Below are positions 42,541 through 51,032 of a stretch of 64,000 bases of DNA, piece after piece. The stretch is from NCBI RefSeq assembly GCF_029382225.1, contig NZ_JARLTC010000028.1, positions 116,197-180,196 on the forward strand. The letters are read 5' to 3'. This DNA comes from Spongiactinospora sp. TRM90649. Lineage in GTDB: Bacteria > Actinomycetota > Actinomycetes > Streptosporangiales > Streptosporangiaceae. Each line of letters begins with the position of its first letter. Position 1 is the stretch's first letter. Below the pieces are notes generated by a model. It did no database searches, was not told the origin of the DNA, and saw only the letters and a program-made list of their open reading frames with translations. A program made the position numbers and the translations under genes.

Positions 42541-42602
42541 GGCGGCGCCCCCGGTGCCACGCCCCCGCCACGGCGGGCGTGGCACCGGGGGCGCCGTCTT
42601 TT
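42541..42602 (+). terminator. Strong Rho-independent terminator of rbpA
   Basis: A perfect 21-bp stem (42544-42564 with 42575-42595), extendable by three further pairs, surrounds a 10-nt loop and is followed by TCTTTT. It lies 45 bp after the rbpA stop and also insulates the convergent fxsA-like gene. Confidence 0.9.
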
Positions 42603-42623
42603 CTCGCTCTTCACCGGCCGCCG

Positions 42624-43202
42624 TCAGGAGCCGCCGAGCTCGCGCCGGTCGGGGACGGTGGAACGGCCCGGCTCGTCCTCGTCGTCGTGGACGACCTGCC
42701 CGTGGATCACCGTGCCGCCAGGAGTGCCGCCAGGGGTGCCCCCCGGAGCGCCCGAGGGGCCGCCAGGGCCCCCGAACGGCGAGTCGCCGAACGGGAACGC
42801 CGACCCGCCCAGCGGGCCGCCACCGGCGGCCGCCAGCGTGCGCAGCCGGCGCGCCAGCAGCCACGCCCCGGCGCGGCGCACCAGCGGCCGGGTGGCGGGC
42901 ACCAGGCACAGCAGCGCGGCCACGTCGGACAGCAGGCCCGGGATCATCAGCAGCACCCCGCCCGCGACCACGACGGCCGTGTCGGCCGGTTCACGATCGG
43001 GCAACCGCCCCTGGTTCAGCGCCTCGGTCAGGCCCCGCCAGGCCCGGCGGCCCTCCCTGCGCACCAGCCACGCGCCCAGCACGCCCCCGGCCAGCAGCAG
43101 GCCGAACACGGCCCAGCCGCCGAACGCCTGCCCCACCTGGATGAGCAACCAGATCTCCAGGATCGGGGCGGCCAGGAACGCCAGGATCAGCAAAAGGCGC
43201 AT
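42624..43202 (-). CDS. FxsA family membrane protein
   Basis: This 192-residue protein has an FxsA domain of four hydrophobic segments (LLLILAFLAAPILEIWLLIQ, GGVLGAWLVRREGR, AGGVLLMIPGLLSDVAALLC). A Gly/Pro-rich tail follows, with four PGGT-like repeats and an acidic end. FxsA in E. coli interferes with phage exclusion, but the role in actinobacteria is unknown. ATG 43202 follows GAGGT. Confidence 0.87.
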   Translation of the reverse strand: MRLLLILAFLAAPILEIWLLIQVGQAFGGWAVFGLLLAGGVLGAWLVRREGRRAWRGLTEALNQGRLPDREPADTAVVVAGGVLLMIPGLLSDVAALLCLVPATRPLVRRAGAWLLARRLRTLAAAGGGPLGGSAFPFGDSPFGGPGGPSGAPGGTPGGTPGGTVIHGQVVHDDEDEPGRSTVPDRRELGGS

Positions 43203-43297
43203 CTTTACCTCAATCACACTGCACGCCGGACGGCTTTCGACCTATACCCATGTCAACGCCGAAAGGCCGCCGGGCGTTCCGGCGCGCGCGGGCCCGC

Positions 43298-44044
43298 TCA
43301 GCGCGGGCGGCGCAGGCGTCCCGGCAGCCCCGCCACGCCCCACACCGTCACCCGCCACAATGCCTCGGCTATCACCGCCCGGCTCATCTTGCTCGACCCG
43401 GCGGTGCGCTCGACGAACGTGATCGGGACCTCGGTGACCCGCAGTCCGTGGCGCAGCGTGCGCAGGGTGAGATCGACCTGGAAGCAGTAGCCCTGCGACT
43501 CGACGTCGTCCAGGCCGATCTTGGCCAGGGTGGCCGCCCGGTAGGCGCGGAACCCGGCCGTGGCGTCGCGGACCGGCACGCCCAGGCTCAGCCGGGTGTA
43601 GAGGTTGGCCCCGCGTGAGAGGAACTCCCGTGACCAGGGCCAGTTGACCACCTTGCCGCCGGGCACCCAGCGCGAGCCGATCACCAGGTCGGCGCCGTCG
43701 GCCAGGGCCTGTAGCAGCTTGGGCAGCTCCTCGGGGCGGTGGGAGCCGTCGGCGTCCATCTCCACCAGCACGTCGAAGCCCTCGGCCAGGCCCCAGCGGA
43801 ACCCGGCGATGTAGGCTGCGCCCAGTCCCTGCTTGCCCGGGCGGTGCAGGACGTGGATCTTGGGGTCGGCGGCGGCCAGTTCGTCGGCGATGCGGCCGGT
43901 GCCGTCGGGGCTGTTGTCGTCGGCGACCAGCAGGTCGGCGTCCGGTACCGCCTCACGCACCCGCGCGGTGATCACCGGCAGGTTGTCGCGTTCGTTGTAG
44001 GTGGGCACGACGACCAGGACCCTGCCAGGCGACTGCTCCATCAT
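43298..44044 (-). CDS. ppm1: Polyprenol monophosphomannose synthase
   Basis: This GT2-family enzyme moves mannose from GDP-mannose to polyprenyl phosphate on the cytoplasmic face. The product feeds lipoglycan synthesis and protein O-mannosylation. Motifs: VVPTYNERDNL, ADDNSPDGT, the DXD equivalent VEMDADGSHRPEEL, and the C-terminal SKMSRAVIAEALWRV. The length is 248 residues. It lies 3 bp after lnt; in mycobacteria these two activities are fused in one protein, here they are separate. Confidence 0.9.
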   Translation of the reverse strand: MMEQSPGRVLVVVPTYNERDNLPVITARVREAVPDADLLVADDNSPDGTGRIADELAAADPKIHVLHRPGKQGLGAAYIAGFRWGLAEGFDVLVEMDADGSHRPEELPKLLQALADGADLVIGSRWVPGGKVVNWPWSREFLSRGANLYTRLSLGVPVRDATAGFRAYRAATLAKIGLDDVESQGYCFQVDLTLRTLRHGLRVTEVPITFVERTAGSSKMSRAVIAEALWRVTVWGVAGLPGRLRRPR

Positions 44045-44047
44045 GGC

Positions 44048-45742
44048 TCACCGTCTTCCATCCGAACCGGCCGGACCGCGCCTCGCGCGCAGGAGGGCCG
44101 CGCCGACGGCGCAGGCCCCCAGGAGTATCAATGCCCACTCCGGCATCGCCCCCACCGTCGTGGCGACAGTGTGTTCGGAGCGCACCGGAACGGTCACAAC
44201 GGTGTGATCGGCGACCAGCTCGCCGGTCCGCCAGGCGACCTTCCCGTCGGGGGTGACGAACGCCGAGATGCCGGTGGTCGCGGCGGTGACGACCGCCCGG
44301 TTGTGCTCGACCGCGCGCAGCTTGGACATGGCGAGCTGCTGCGGCGGCAGGTTGCTCAGCGCGTAGGTGGCGTTGTTGGTCTGCACCGCCAGCGGGGTGC
44401 CGCCCGCCCGGACGGTGTCGCGGACCACGTCGTCGAAGGCCACCTCGTAGCAGTTGACCGCGCCGATCGTGACCGGGCCCATCCGCAGGTCGCCGTCGCG
44501 GGTGCCGGCGACCGACTGGCGGCCGACCAGCCGGGCCCGTTCGAACAGGGTCAGCACCAGGTCCTTGAACGGGGTGAACTCCCCGAACGGGACGAGTTTC
44601 TGCTTGTCGTAGTAGGCCCCCGGGCCGGTCACCGGGTCCCAGACCAGGCTGCGGGTGGCGCGGTGCTCGTCGCCGATCGCCACGACCGCGCCGACCATGA
44701 CGGGCACGCCGATGTCCTTGACCGCCGCGTCGATGCTGGAACGGGCGTACTCGTCGCGGTAGGGGTCGATGTCGGTGGAGTTCTCCGGCAGCACCACCAG
44801 GTCAGGGCGGGGCAGCCGCCCCTCGCGCACGGCGCGGGCCATCGCGTGGATCTGCTCGTTGTGGTTGCGCAGCACCACGGCCGGTTCATCGCCGAGCGGG
44901 TACATGCCGCGGCCGGGCACGTTGCCCTGCACGATGCCGACGTCGACGGCGCGGCCCTCGTCGCCGGGCCGGGGTATCGCGAACGCCCCGGCGGCGGGCA
45001 GGACCAGCGCCCCGGCCAGCGGCAGCGCCAGCAGACGCGCGAGCGGGCGGGCCCCCGGGCGGGGACGGCGCGCCGCCCGCAGCGCCGCCAGGGCCGCGAC
45101 GGCCAGCAGCCCGCCGCACAGCGCGACGGCGAACGTCACCAGCGGCGCGCCGCCGAGCGAGGCGTAACGGGTGAAGGCCGACTCGCCCTGGCTGAACGCC
45201 ACCCGAGACCAGGGGAACCCGCCGAACGGGAAGACGCCGCGCGCCCACTCCACGGCCACCCACAGCGCGGCCCCCCACAACGGCCGCAGCGGCAGCCGCG
45301 AGGTCAGCGCGACCCCCTGGCCGAGCAGGGCGTAGAACAGGCTCTCCACGGCGACCAGGCCCGCCCAGCCGTCCACGCCGATGGTCAGGACCCACGCCAG
45401 CGACGGCAGCAGGAACGCCACGCCGAAGACGTAGCCGAGCAGGAAGGCGCGGCGCGGGCGGACGCCGTACACCGAAAGGGCCAGCAGCGCGATGCCGGGC
45501 GGGGCCAGGTACCAGGCGTCGATCGGCGGGAAGGCCAGGAACAGCGCCGCACCACCGGCCGCCGCCGCGGCAAGGCGCGCGGGAAGACCCCATCGGGGCG
45601 GGCCGGAGGCCGCCCCGGGGCCACGGGCACTGCCCACCGGGTCCGCGGCGGAATTCGCGGCGGAGGTCGCAGCAGCGGGGTCCGGGTTCGCCGGGGAGCC
45701 GGGGCCCTCCGCGCCCGGGCCGGAGGCCGGGACGCCAGTCAT
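44048..45742 (-). CDS. lnt: Apolipoprotein N-acyltransferase
   Basis: This enzyme adds the third acyl chain to lipoproteins. The 564-residue protein has an Ala/Pro-rich N-terminus, about seven membrane helices and an outward nitrilase domain with the triad Glu (VLPENSTDI), Lys (YDKQKLVPFGE) and Cys (GAVNCYEVAF), then a final helix. ATG 45742 is used; a GTG four codons upstream is possible. It is operonic with ppm1, matching the fused Lnt-Ppm1 of mycobacteria. Confidence 0.92.
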   Translation of the reverse strand: MTGVPASGPGAEGPGSPANPDPAAATSAANSAADPVGSARGPGAASGPPRWGLPARLAAAAAGGAALFLAFPPIDAWYLAPPGIALLALSVYGVRPRRAFLLGYVFGVAFLLPSLAWVLTIGVDGWAGLVAVESLFYALLGQGVALTSRLPLRPLWGAALWVAVEWARGVFPFGGFPWSRVAFSQGESAFTRYASLGGAPLVTFAVALCGGLLAVAALAALRAARRPRPGARPLARLLALPLAGALVLPAAGAFAIPRPGDEGRAVDVGIVQGNVPGRGMYPLGDEPAVVLRNHNEQIHAMARAVREGRLPRPDLVVLPENSTDIDPYRDEYARSSIDAAVKDIGVPVMVGAVVAIGDEHRATRSLVWDPVTGPGAYYDKQKLVPFGEFTPFKDLVLTLFERARLVGRQSVAGTRDGDLRMGPVTIGAVNCYEVAFDDVVRDTVRAGGTPLAVQTNNATYALSNLPPQQLAMSKLRAVEHNRAVVTAATTGISAFVTPDGKVAWRTGELVADHTVVTVPVRSEHTVATTVGAMPEWALILLGACAVGAALLRARRGPAGSDGRR

Positions 45743-46325
45743 GTCCTGCACCACCGGAGAGGGGTCTCCCTTGCCGAGTTCACGACGCCGGCGCCACGCC
45801 GGCGCTTCGCACGTTACCGCACGCGGCACGCTGGACAGGTCGTGCGGACGGGCAGGCCCGCGGTGGGTCGCGGGACGGAGCCGGGACGGCGCTGTGGGTT
45901 CGCGCACACAGGGTGACCCCCGGCGGCAGGCGGGTGCCGCGGGGATCACCCGGCGCGTACGTGACCAGGCACAGGACGGGAAGAGGGCCCGGAAACCCTT
46001 CGGACCGGATCCGTCCCGTCGGCGGCGAGCGCGGAATTCCGTTGTCTACTGGGCGTCCGGGCCCGTCCCGGGTCCAACCCCCCGCCCGGATGGGGTGCCC
46101 CGACCCGACGGACCGACGGCCCTGCGCCTGGCTGTACGGACGAAGTCACGCTCCGTCACGGGCGCAGGATCCGGCGATGTCGAAGACGGCCAACCGGCCA
46201 GTCCCGTGCTGGACTGCGCAGCAAACTACCGACCTCAGCTCAGATGTCAACCGTGTCCCGATCAGCGGGAACGCAATCTTTTAGCAGGTGGGCAAGTCGC
46301 GCCGACCGGTCAGGGTCGGGCGATG
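45743..46325 (-). promoter_or_regulatory. Long upstream region of lnt with a sigma-70-type promoter
   Basis: No gene is supported in these 583 bases. Reading leftward, TTGACA (46250-46245), a 16-bp spacer and TAGTTT (46228-46223) form a good promoter toward lnt, which would give a leader of about 470 nt. The leader includes a CGCCGGCG-CCA-CGCCGGCG hairpin near 45785-45804. The long leader could hold a small RNA or regulatory structure, but nothing recognisable was found. Confidence 0.45.
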
Positions 46326-48677
46326 TCACCCGAAGGAGGGGGGCTCGGGCAAAGCCGGAAGGACCGGTGGGAGCGGCCCGCTGTGGACCAGGCCGAGCCG
46401 CTGTGTGGCGCGGGTCAGCGCGACGTACAGGTCACTGGCCCCGCGCGGCGATTCGGCCAGGATCCGCGAAGGTTCGACCACGATGACCGAGTCGAACTCC
46501 AGGCCCTTGGCGTCGGCGACGGTCAGCACCGCGGCCGGCGCGTCCAGTGCCGCCGCGCCCGGCCCGGCGACGGCGCCGGGCACCGAGGCGGTCACCGCCG
46601 CGCCGACCTCTTCGGCCAGTCCGGCGGGGGTGAGCACGGCCAGCCGCCCGCCGGCGGCGGCCTCCCGGGCGGCGGCGGAGCCGACCGCGCCGATCGAGCC
46701 GGCGGCCAGGGCCCACGGCGGCTCGCCGCCCTCGCGGACCGAGCGCGGCGCGGGCAGGCCGGGGCCGATCAGGCCGAGCACGTTCGCGGCGAGCGCCATC
46801 AGCTCGGCCGGGGTGCGGTAGTTGACCGTGAGGGTCTCCTCGCGGTGACGGCCCTGGGTGTAGGGGGCCAGGACCTCGCCCCAGGAGGCGGGACCGGCGC
46901 TGGTGCCGCTCTGGGCGATGTCGCCGACCACGGTCATCGCCCGCGCCGGGCAGCGGCGCATCACCGCACGCCAGGCCATCGGGGACAGCTCCTGCGCCTC
47001 GTCCACGATCACGTAGCCGAAGGCCCAGGTGCGGTCGGCGGCGGCGCGCTCGGCGGTGGTCAGGCCGTCGTCGTCGTCGCGGTGGCGGGCGGCCAGCCGC
47101 TCGGCGTCCATCATGTCCGACATACCGGTCAGCGCCAGGACCTCCCTGGCGTAGGCGAGCTCCCGGTCGTGGTCTTCGCGGGCGGCCGCCGCGGCGGCGG
47201 CGCGTTCCTCCTCGGCCATCCAGGCGCTGGCGCGCAGCACCTGCTCGTCGATGTCGCCGAGCAGTTCGGCGGCCTCGTCCAGCAGCGGCACGTCGGCCTC
47301 GGTCCACTCCCAGGCGCTCTGCGGGCCCGGCGCGGGGCGGCTCAGCAGCCGCCGCTCGGCGGAGGTGAGCACGTCTCCGGCGGCCTCGCCGAGCCGTTCG
47401 GGCGAGGTGTACAGGCCGATCAGCAGCCGCTGCGGGGTCAGGTAGGGCCACAGGCGGTTCAGCGCGGCGCGCACCGGCGGCTCGGTGCGCAGCTCCTCGC
47501 GCAGGTCGGCCAGTTCCTCGTCGTCGATCAGGCCCTTGCCCAGGCGTTTGGCGCTCTGCCTGGCCAGCGAGTTGAGCAGGTGCCGCACGAACACGGCGCG
47601 GGCCTGGTTGTGCGGGCGGCGCGAGCGGGCCGCGCGGTTGCGGGCCGCCTCCAGCACACGGGGTTCCAGGGTGAGGGCGTGGCCGCCCATGTCGATGGTG
47701 ATCGCGCCCCGGGGGACGCGCTGGCGGGCGGTGACGGCCCTGGCGATCACCTTGGCCATCCGCGGGTCGCCCTTGACCGCGGCGACGGCGTCGCGGTCCC
47801 TGGCGGTGGCGCGAACGCCCGGGAACAGCTCGCCGACGGTGGACAGCAGCACGTCGGTCTCGCCCAGGGAGGGCAGCACCTGCTCGATGTAGCGCAGGAA
47901 GGTCGGGTTGGGGCCGAGGATGAGCACGCCCCTGCGGGCCAGCCGCTCACGGTGGGTGTAGAGCAGGTAGGCGGCGCGGTGCAGCGCCACCACGGTCTTG
48001 CCGGTGCCGGGGCCGCCCTGCACGACCAGCACGCCGTCCAGGGCCGAGCGGATGACGCGGTCCTGTTCGGCCTGGATGGTGGCCACGATGTCGCGCATCC
48101 GGCCGGTGCGGGCGGCGGTGATCGAGGCCAGCAGCGCGGCCTCGCCGTTGAGGGTGGCCCGGTCGGCGTCGGCCAGGTTGTCCAGGTCGAGCAGGTCGTC
48201 GTCGATGCCGGTGACGCGCCTGGCCCTGGTCTGCAGGTGGCGGCGCCGGGTGATGCCCATCGGCGCGGCGGGCGTGGCGCGGTAGAACGGCTGGGCCACC
48301 GGGGCCCGCCAGTCGATCAGCAGCCGCCGCTCGTCGTCGCTGAGGCCGATCCGGCCGATGTACAGCGTGCCGCCCGGGCCTTCGTCTCCTGGGCCTTCGT
48401 CGCCTGAGGCCGGTTCGGCGTGGTCGATGCGGCCGAAGCACAGGGCGTGCTCGACGGCCCACAGCCGGGCCAGGCGCTCGGCGTACATTCCGGCGAAGGT
48501 GTCGCGCTCGGAACGGTTCTGCAAGGTGCCCCCGCCGCCCTGGGCGAGCACGGCGTCGAGCTGGCGCCGGGTGTGGTCCCGCAGTGCGTCGAGGCGGTCG
48601 TACAGCCTGGTGACGTAGGCTTGCTCCCTGGCAAGCTCGCGTTCACGCGCTTCGAGGTGGCGGGTCGGTTGTGACAT
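46326..48677 (-). CDS. helR: HelD/HelR-type RNA polymerase-recycling motor ATPase
   Basis: This 783-residue UvrD-like superfamily 1 ATPase without nuclease belongs to the actinobacterial HelD/HelR class. These proteins pry DNA and RNA, and in HelR rifamycins, off RNA polymerase. It starts with a coiled-coil arm (ARERELAREQAYVTRLYDRL) and has Walker A GGPGTGKTVVALHRAAYLL, Walker B YVIVDEAQELSP and motif VI YVALTRATQRLG. An acidic insert GDEGPGDEGPGG comes from a 15-bp tandem duplication. ATG 48677 begins the homology. No rifamycin-associated element is seen upstream. Confidence 0.85.
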   Translation of the reverse strand: MSQPTRHLEARERELAREQAYVTRLYDRLDALRDHTRRQLDAVLAQGGGGTLQNRSERDTFAGMYAERLARLWAVEHALCFGRIDHAEPASGDEGPGDEGPGGTLYIGRIGLSDDERRLLIDWRAPVAQPFYRATPAAPMGITRRRHLQTRARRVTGIDDDLLDLDNLADADRATLNGEAALLASITAARTGRMRDIVATIQAEQDRVIRSALDGVLVVQGGPGTGKTVVALHRAAYLLYTHRERLARRGVLILGPNPTFLRYIEQVLPSLGETDVLLSTVGELFPGVRATARDRDAVAAVKGDPRMAKVIARAVTARQRVPRGAITIDMGGHALTLEPRVLEAARNRAARSRRPHNQARAVFVRHLLNSLARQSAKRLGKGLIDDEELADLREELRTEPPVRAALNRLWPYLTPQRLLIGLYTSPERLGEAAGDVLTSAERRLLSRPAPGPQSAWEWTEADVPLLDEAAELLGDIDEQVLRASAWMAEEERAAAAAAAREDHDRELAYAREVLALTGMSDMMDAERLAARHRDDDDGLTTAERAAADRTWAFGYVIVDEAQELSPMAWRAVMRRCPARAMTVVGDIAQSGTSAGPASWGEVLAPYTQGRHREETLTVNYRTPAELMALAANVLGLIGPGLPAPRSVREGGEPPWALAAGSIGAVGSAAAREAAAGGRLAVLTPAGLAEEVGAAVTASVPGAVAGPGAAALDAPAAVLTVADAKGLEFDSVIVVEPSRILAESPRGASDLYVALTRATQRLGLVHSGPLPPVLPALPEPPSFG
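48376..48405. repeat. 15-bp tandem duplication within helR
   Basis: GGGCCTTCGTCTCCT (48376-48390) and GGGCCTTCGTCGCCT (48391-48405) differ at one base. They encode a repeated Gly-Asp-Glu-Gly-Pro in an acidic loop of the ATPase. The unit length is the same as at 3166 and 6177. Confidence 0.85.
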
Positions 48678-48741
48678 CCCCAATACTTTCTCACGGTGGG
48701 CACCTGCCCGCGTCCGGTGCACGGGCGGGATCGGTGACCGG

Positions 48742-49941
48742 GTGAGCCCTTCGGTTCCCGGCACGCCCCGGCTGCTGCGGGCGATCAACGACCGGGCGGC
48801 GCTGCGGGCGCTGCTGGAGCGTGGTCCGCTGACCCGGCCGGAGATCGGCGCGATCACGGGGCTGTCCAAGCCGACCGCCTCGCAGCTGCTGTCCCGGCTG
48901 CGCGCGGCGGGCCTGGTGGTCCTGGACGGCGTGCGGGAGGGCATGCCGGGCCGTACCGCCGAGCTGTACCGCCTGAACGCGGCCGCCGCCTATGTGGGGG
49001 CGCTCGACGTCACCCCGGGCCGGATCGACACGGCGATCACCGACATCACCGGCGCCGTCGCCGCCGAGCACCGCATGGCCACCCCCCGCGCCCGGGGCGA
49101 CGTGGTGGCCCGGGTGCGCGAGGCGCTGGCCGGGGCGCGGGCCGCCGCGCCCGGCCTCCCCGAGCCGCGGCGGATCGTCATCGGCATCCAGGGCGCGCTC
49201 GACCCGGCGAGCGGGCGGCTGGGCTACGCGGCGCACATCCCCGGCTGGCACGTCCCCGACCTGCTGGCCACGCTGCGCGAGGGCCTGGGCGTGCCGGTCG
49301 ACGTCGAGAACGACGTGAACCTGGTGGCGCTGGCCGAGCGGCGGCACGGCGTGGCCCGCGGCCACCAGGACTTCGTGCTGCTGTGGGGCGACTCAGGGCT
49401 GGGCTCGGCGCTGGTCCTCGGCGGCAGGCTGCACCGGGGCGCCACCGGCGGGGCGGGCGAGGTCGGCTACATGCCGGCGATCGGCGCGCCCACCATGCGC
49501 GACTCGGGGCGGTACGCCACCCACGGCTTCCAGGCGCTCGGCGGCGGGCGGGCCGTCCGGGCGGTGCTGCGCGCCCACGGGGTGCGCGGGGCGACCCCGG
49601 CCGGGGCCGTGGGCAACGCGGTGCGCGCCGCCGCCCGGGGCGAGGAACGCCCCGCGCGTGGGCTGGGCGAGGTCGCCGCGCGGCTGGCCACGGGCCTGGC
49701 CTCGGTGGTGGCCGTGGTCGATCCGGAGATCGTGGTGCTGACCGGGGCGATGCTGCTGGCCGGCGGCGAGACCCTGCGCGGCCTGATCGAGAGGGAGTTG
49801 CACGCGCTGACCCTGCCCCGCCCGCCGCTGCGGCTGTCCACCGTGCAGGGCAACCCGGTGCTGGCCGGGGCGGTCGAGCTGGGGCTGGCCGCGGTGCGCG
49901 AGGAGGTCTTCGGGTCGGCGGCGGAGAACTCGCCGTCGTGA
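48742..49941 (+). CDS. ROK family transcriptional regulator
   Basis: This 399-residue NagC/XylR-type repressor has an N-terminal winged HTH (RGPLTRPEIGAITGLSKPTA, SQLLSRLRAAGLV) and a ROK sugar-kinase-like domain. The domain has ENDVNLVALAERRHG and the glycine block GATGGAGEVGYMP; the full CxCGxxGC zinc motif is absent. GTG 48742 is used. It precedes the LLM oxidoreductase and the GH4/kinase operon, whose promoter carries a perfect ROK-like palindrome. Confidence 0.88.
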   Translation: MSPSVPGTPRLLRAINDRAALRALLERGPLTRPEIGAITGLSKPTASQLLSRLRAAGLVVLDGVREGMPGRTAELYRLNAAAAYVGALDVTPGRIDTAITDITGAVAAEHRMATPRARGDVVARVREALAGARAAAPGLPEPRRIVIGIQGALDPASGRLGYAAHIPGWHVPDLLATLREGLGVPVDVENDVNLVALAERRHGVARGHQDFVLLWGDSGLGSALVLGGRLHRGATGGAGEVGYMPAIGAPTMRDSGRYATHGFQALGGGRAVRAVLRAHGVRGATPAGAVGNAVRAAARGEERPARGLGEVAARLATGLASVVAVVDPEIVVLTGAMLLAGGETLRGLIERELHALTLPRPPLRLSTVQGNPVLAGAVELGLAAVREEVFGSAAENSPS

Positions 49942-50007
49942 GGGGGGTCCGCCGGGGCCGCGGGCGGTGGATCTAGACTGGCCGCAGCCTGCGGAACGGA
50001 GCCGGGA

Positions 50008-50907
50008 ATGCGCACCGGATTGTTGATCGGCGAGCCCTCCGGGCCCGGCGCGCTGAACGAGCTGCGCGACCGGCTCGCCAAGGCCGCCGACGACGGCTTC
50101 GCCTCGGCGTGGCTGTCCAACATCTTCGGCCTGGACGCGCTGACCGCGCTGGCCGTGGCCGGTTCCCAGGTTCCGGGGATCGAGCTGGGCACCGCCGTCG
50201 TGCCGACCTACCCGCGCCATCCGATCGCGCTCGCCCAGCAGGCGCTGACGGTCAACGCCGCGCTCGGCGGGCGGCTCACGCTGGGCATCGGCCTGTCCCA
50301 CAAGGTCGTCATCGAGGGCGTGTTCGGGCTGGGCTTCGACCGCCCGGCCCGGCACATGCGCGAGTACCTGACCGCGTTGGGCCCGCTGCTCGCCTCGGAG
50401 CAGACCGACGTCGACGGCGAGACGCTGCGCGCGCACATCCGGCTGAGCACCCCCACGTCGGGCGCGCCGCCGGTGCTGGTCGCCGCGCTCGGCCCGCGCC
50501 TGCTGAAGATCGCCGGTGAGCTGGCCGACGGCACCGTGCTGTGGATGACCGGCCCGGCCACCGTCGCCGGGCACATCGCGCCCGAGATCAACGCCGCGGC
50601 GGCCGCTGCCGGGCGTCCGGCGCCGCGCGTCGTGTGCGCGCTGCCGGTGTGCGTGACCGGCGACGCCGGGGAGGCCAGGGCACGCGCGGCGCGGATCTTC
50701 AAGATGTACGGCGAGCTGCCCTCCTACCGGGCGATGCTCGACCGCGAGGGCGCCGCCGGGCCCGCCGACGTGGCGCTGATCGGCGACGAGGACGCGGTGG
50801 CGGCGCGGGTCGACGCGCTGGCCAAGGCCGGTGTCACCGACTTCGTCGCCTCGGTGTTCACCAGAGACGACACCCGCACCGCCGCCTTCCTGCGGTCCCT
50901 GCTGTAG
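50008..50907 (+). CDS. LLM class flavin (F420-type) oxidoreductase
   Basis: This luciferase-like TIM-barrel oxidoreductase of 299 residues has the N-terminal strand TGLLIGEPSG and the motif AWLSNIFGLDALTALAVAG. RLTLGIGLSHKVVIEGVFGL and PVLVAALGPRLLKIAGELADG follow, matching the F420-dependent subgroup common in actinobacteria. The substrate is unknown. It lies between the ROK gene and the GH4 operon, probably with its own promoter. Confidence 0.87.
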   Translation: MRTGLLIGEPSGPGALNELRDRLAKAADDGFASAWLSNIFGLDALTALAVAGSQVPGIELGTAVVPTYPRHPIALAQQALTVNAALGGRLTLGIGLSHKVVIEGVFGLGFDRPARHMREYLTALGPLLASEQTDVDGETLRAHIRLSTPTSGAPPVLVAALGPRLLKIAGELADGTVLWMTGPATVAGHIAPEINAAAAAAGRPAPRVVCALPVCVTGDAGEARARAARIFKMYGELPSYRAMLDREGAAGPADVALIGDEDAVAARVDALAKAGVTDFVASVFTRDDTRTAAFLRSLL

Positions 50908-50972
50908 TCACAGCTTGGTTTCGGGGGCCGCCTTCGCCTTGACGGGGCACGCGGAGCTGTTACCTTCCCCGT

Positions 50973-50989
50973 TTAGGAAAGTTTCCTAA
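50973..50989. promoter_or_regulatory. Perfect 17-bp palindrome, likely ROK operator
   Basis: TTAGGAAA-G-TTTCCTAA (50973-50989) is a perfect inverted repeat 44 bp before the GH4 start. Its form matches operators known for ROK-family sugar repressors in actinobacteria. The ROK regulator encoded 2 kb upstream is the natural candidate. Confidence 0.75.
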
Positions 50990-51032
50990 TTGAATCGGCG
51001 GGAGGCGGCGTGGCCCTGGCGGGAGCGAACAG

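Noticed and set aside
42707..42745. Tandem 12-bp repeats encoding PGGT in the FxsA tail, considered as a separate repeat element
   Set aside because: This is ordinary low-complexity coding sequence in a Gly/Pro-rich tail, with drifting copies.
48619..48636. GCTTGC-N6-GCAAGC inverted repeat at the start of helR, considered as a rifamycin-associated element
   Set aside because: It lies inside the coding sequence, has the wrong arm sequence and spacing for the known element, and the bases are explained by the codons of the N-terminal coiled coil.
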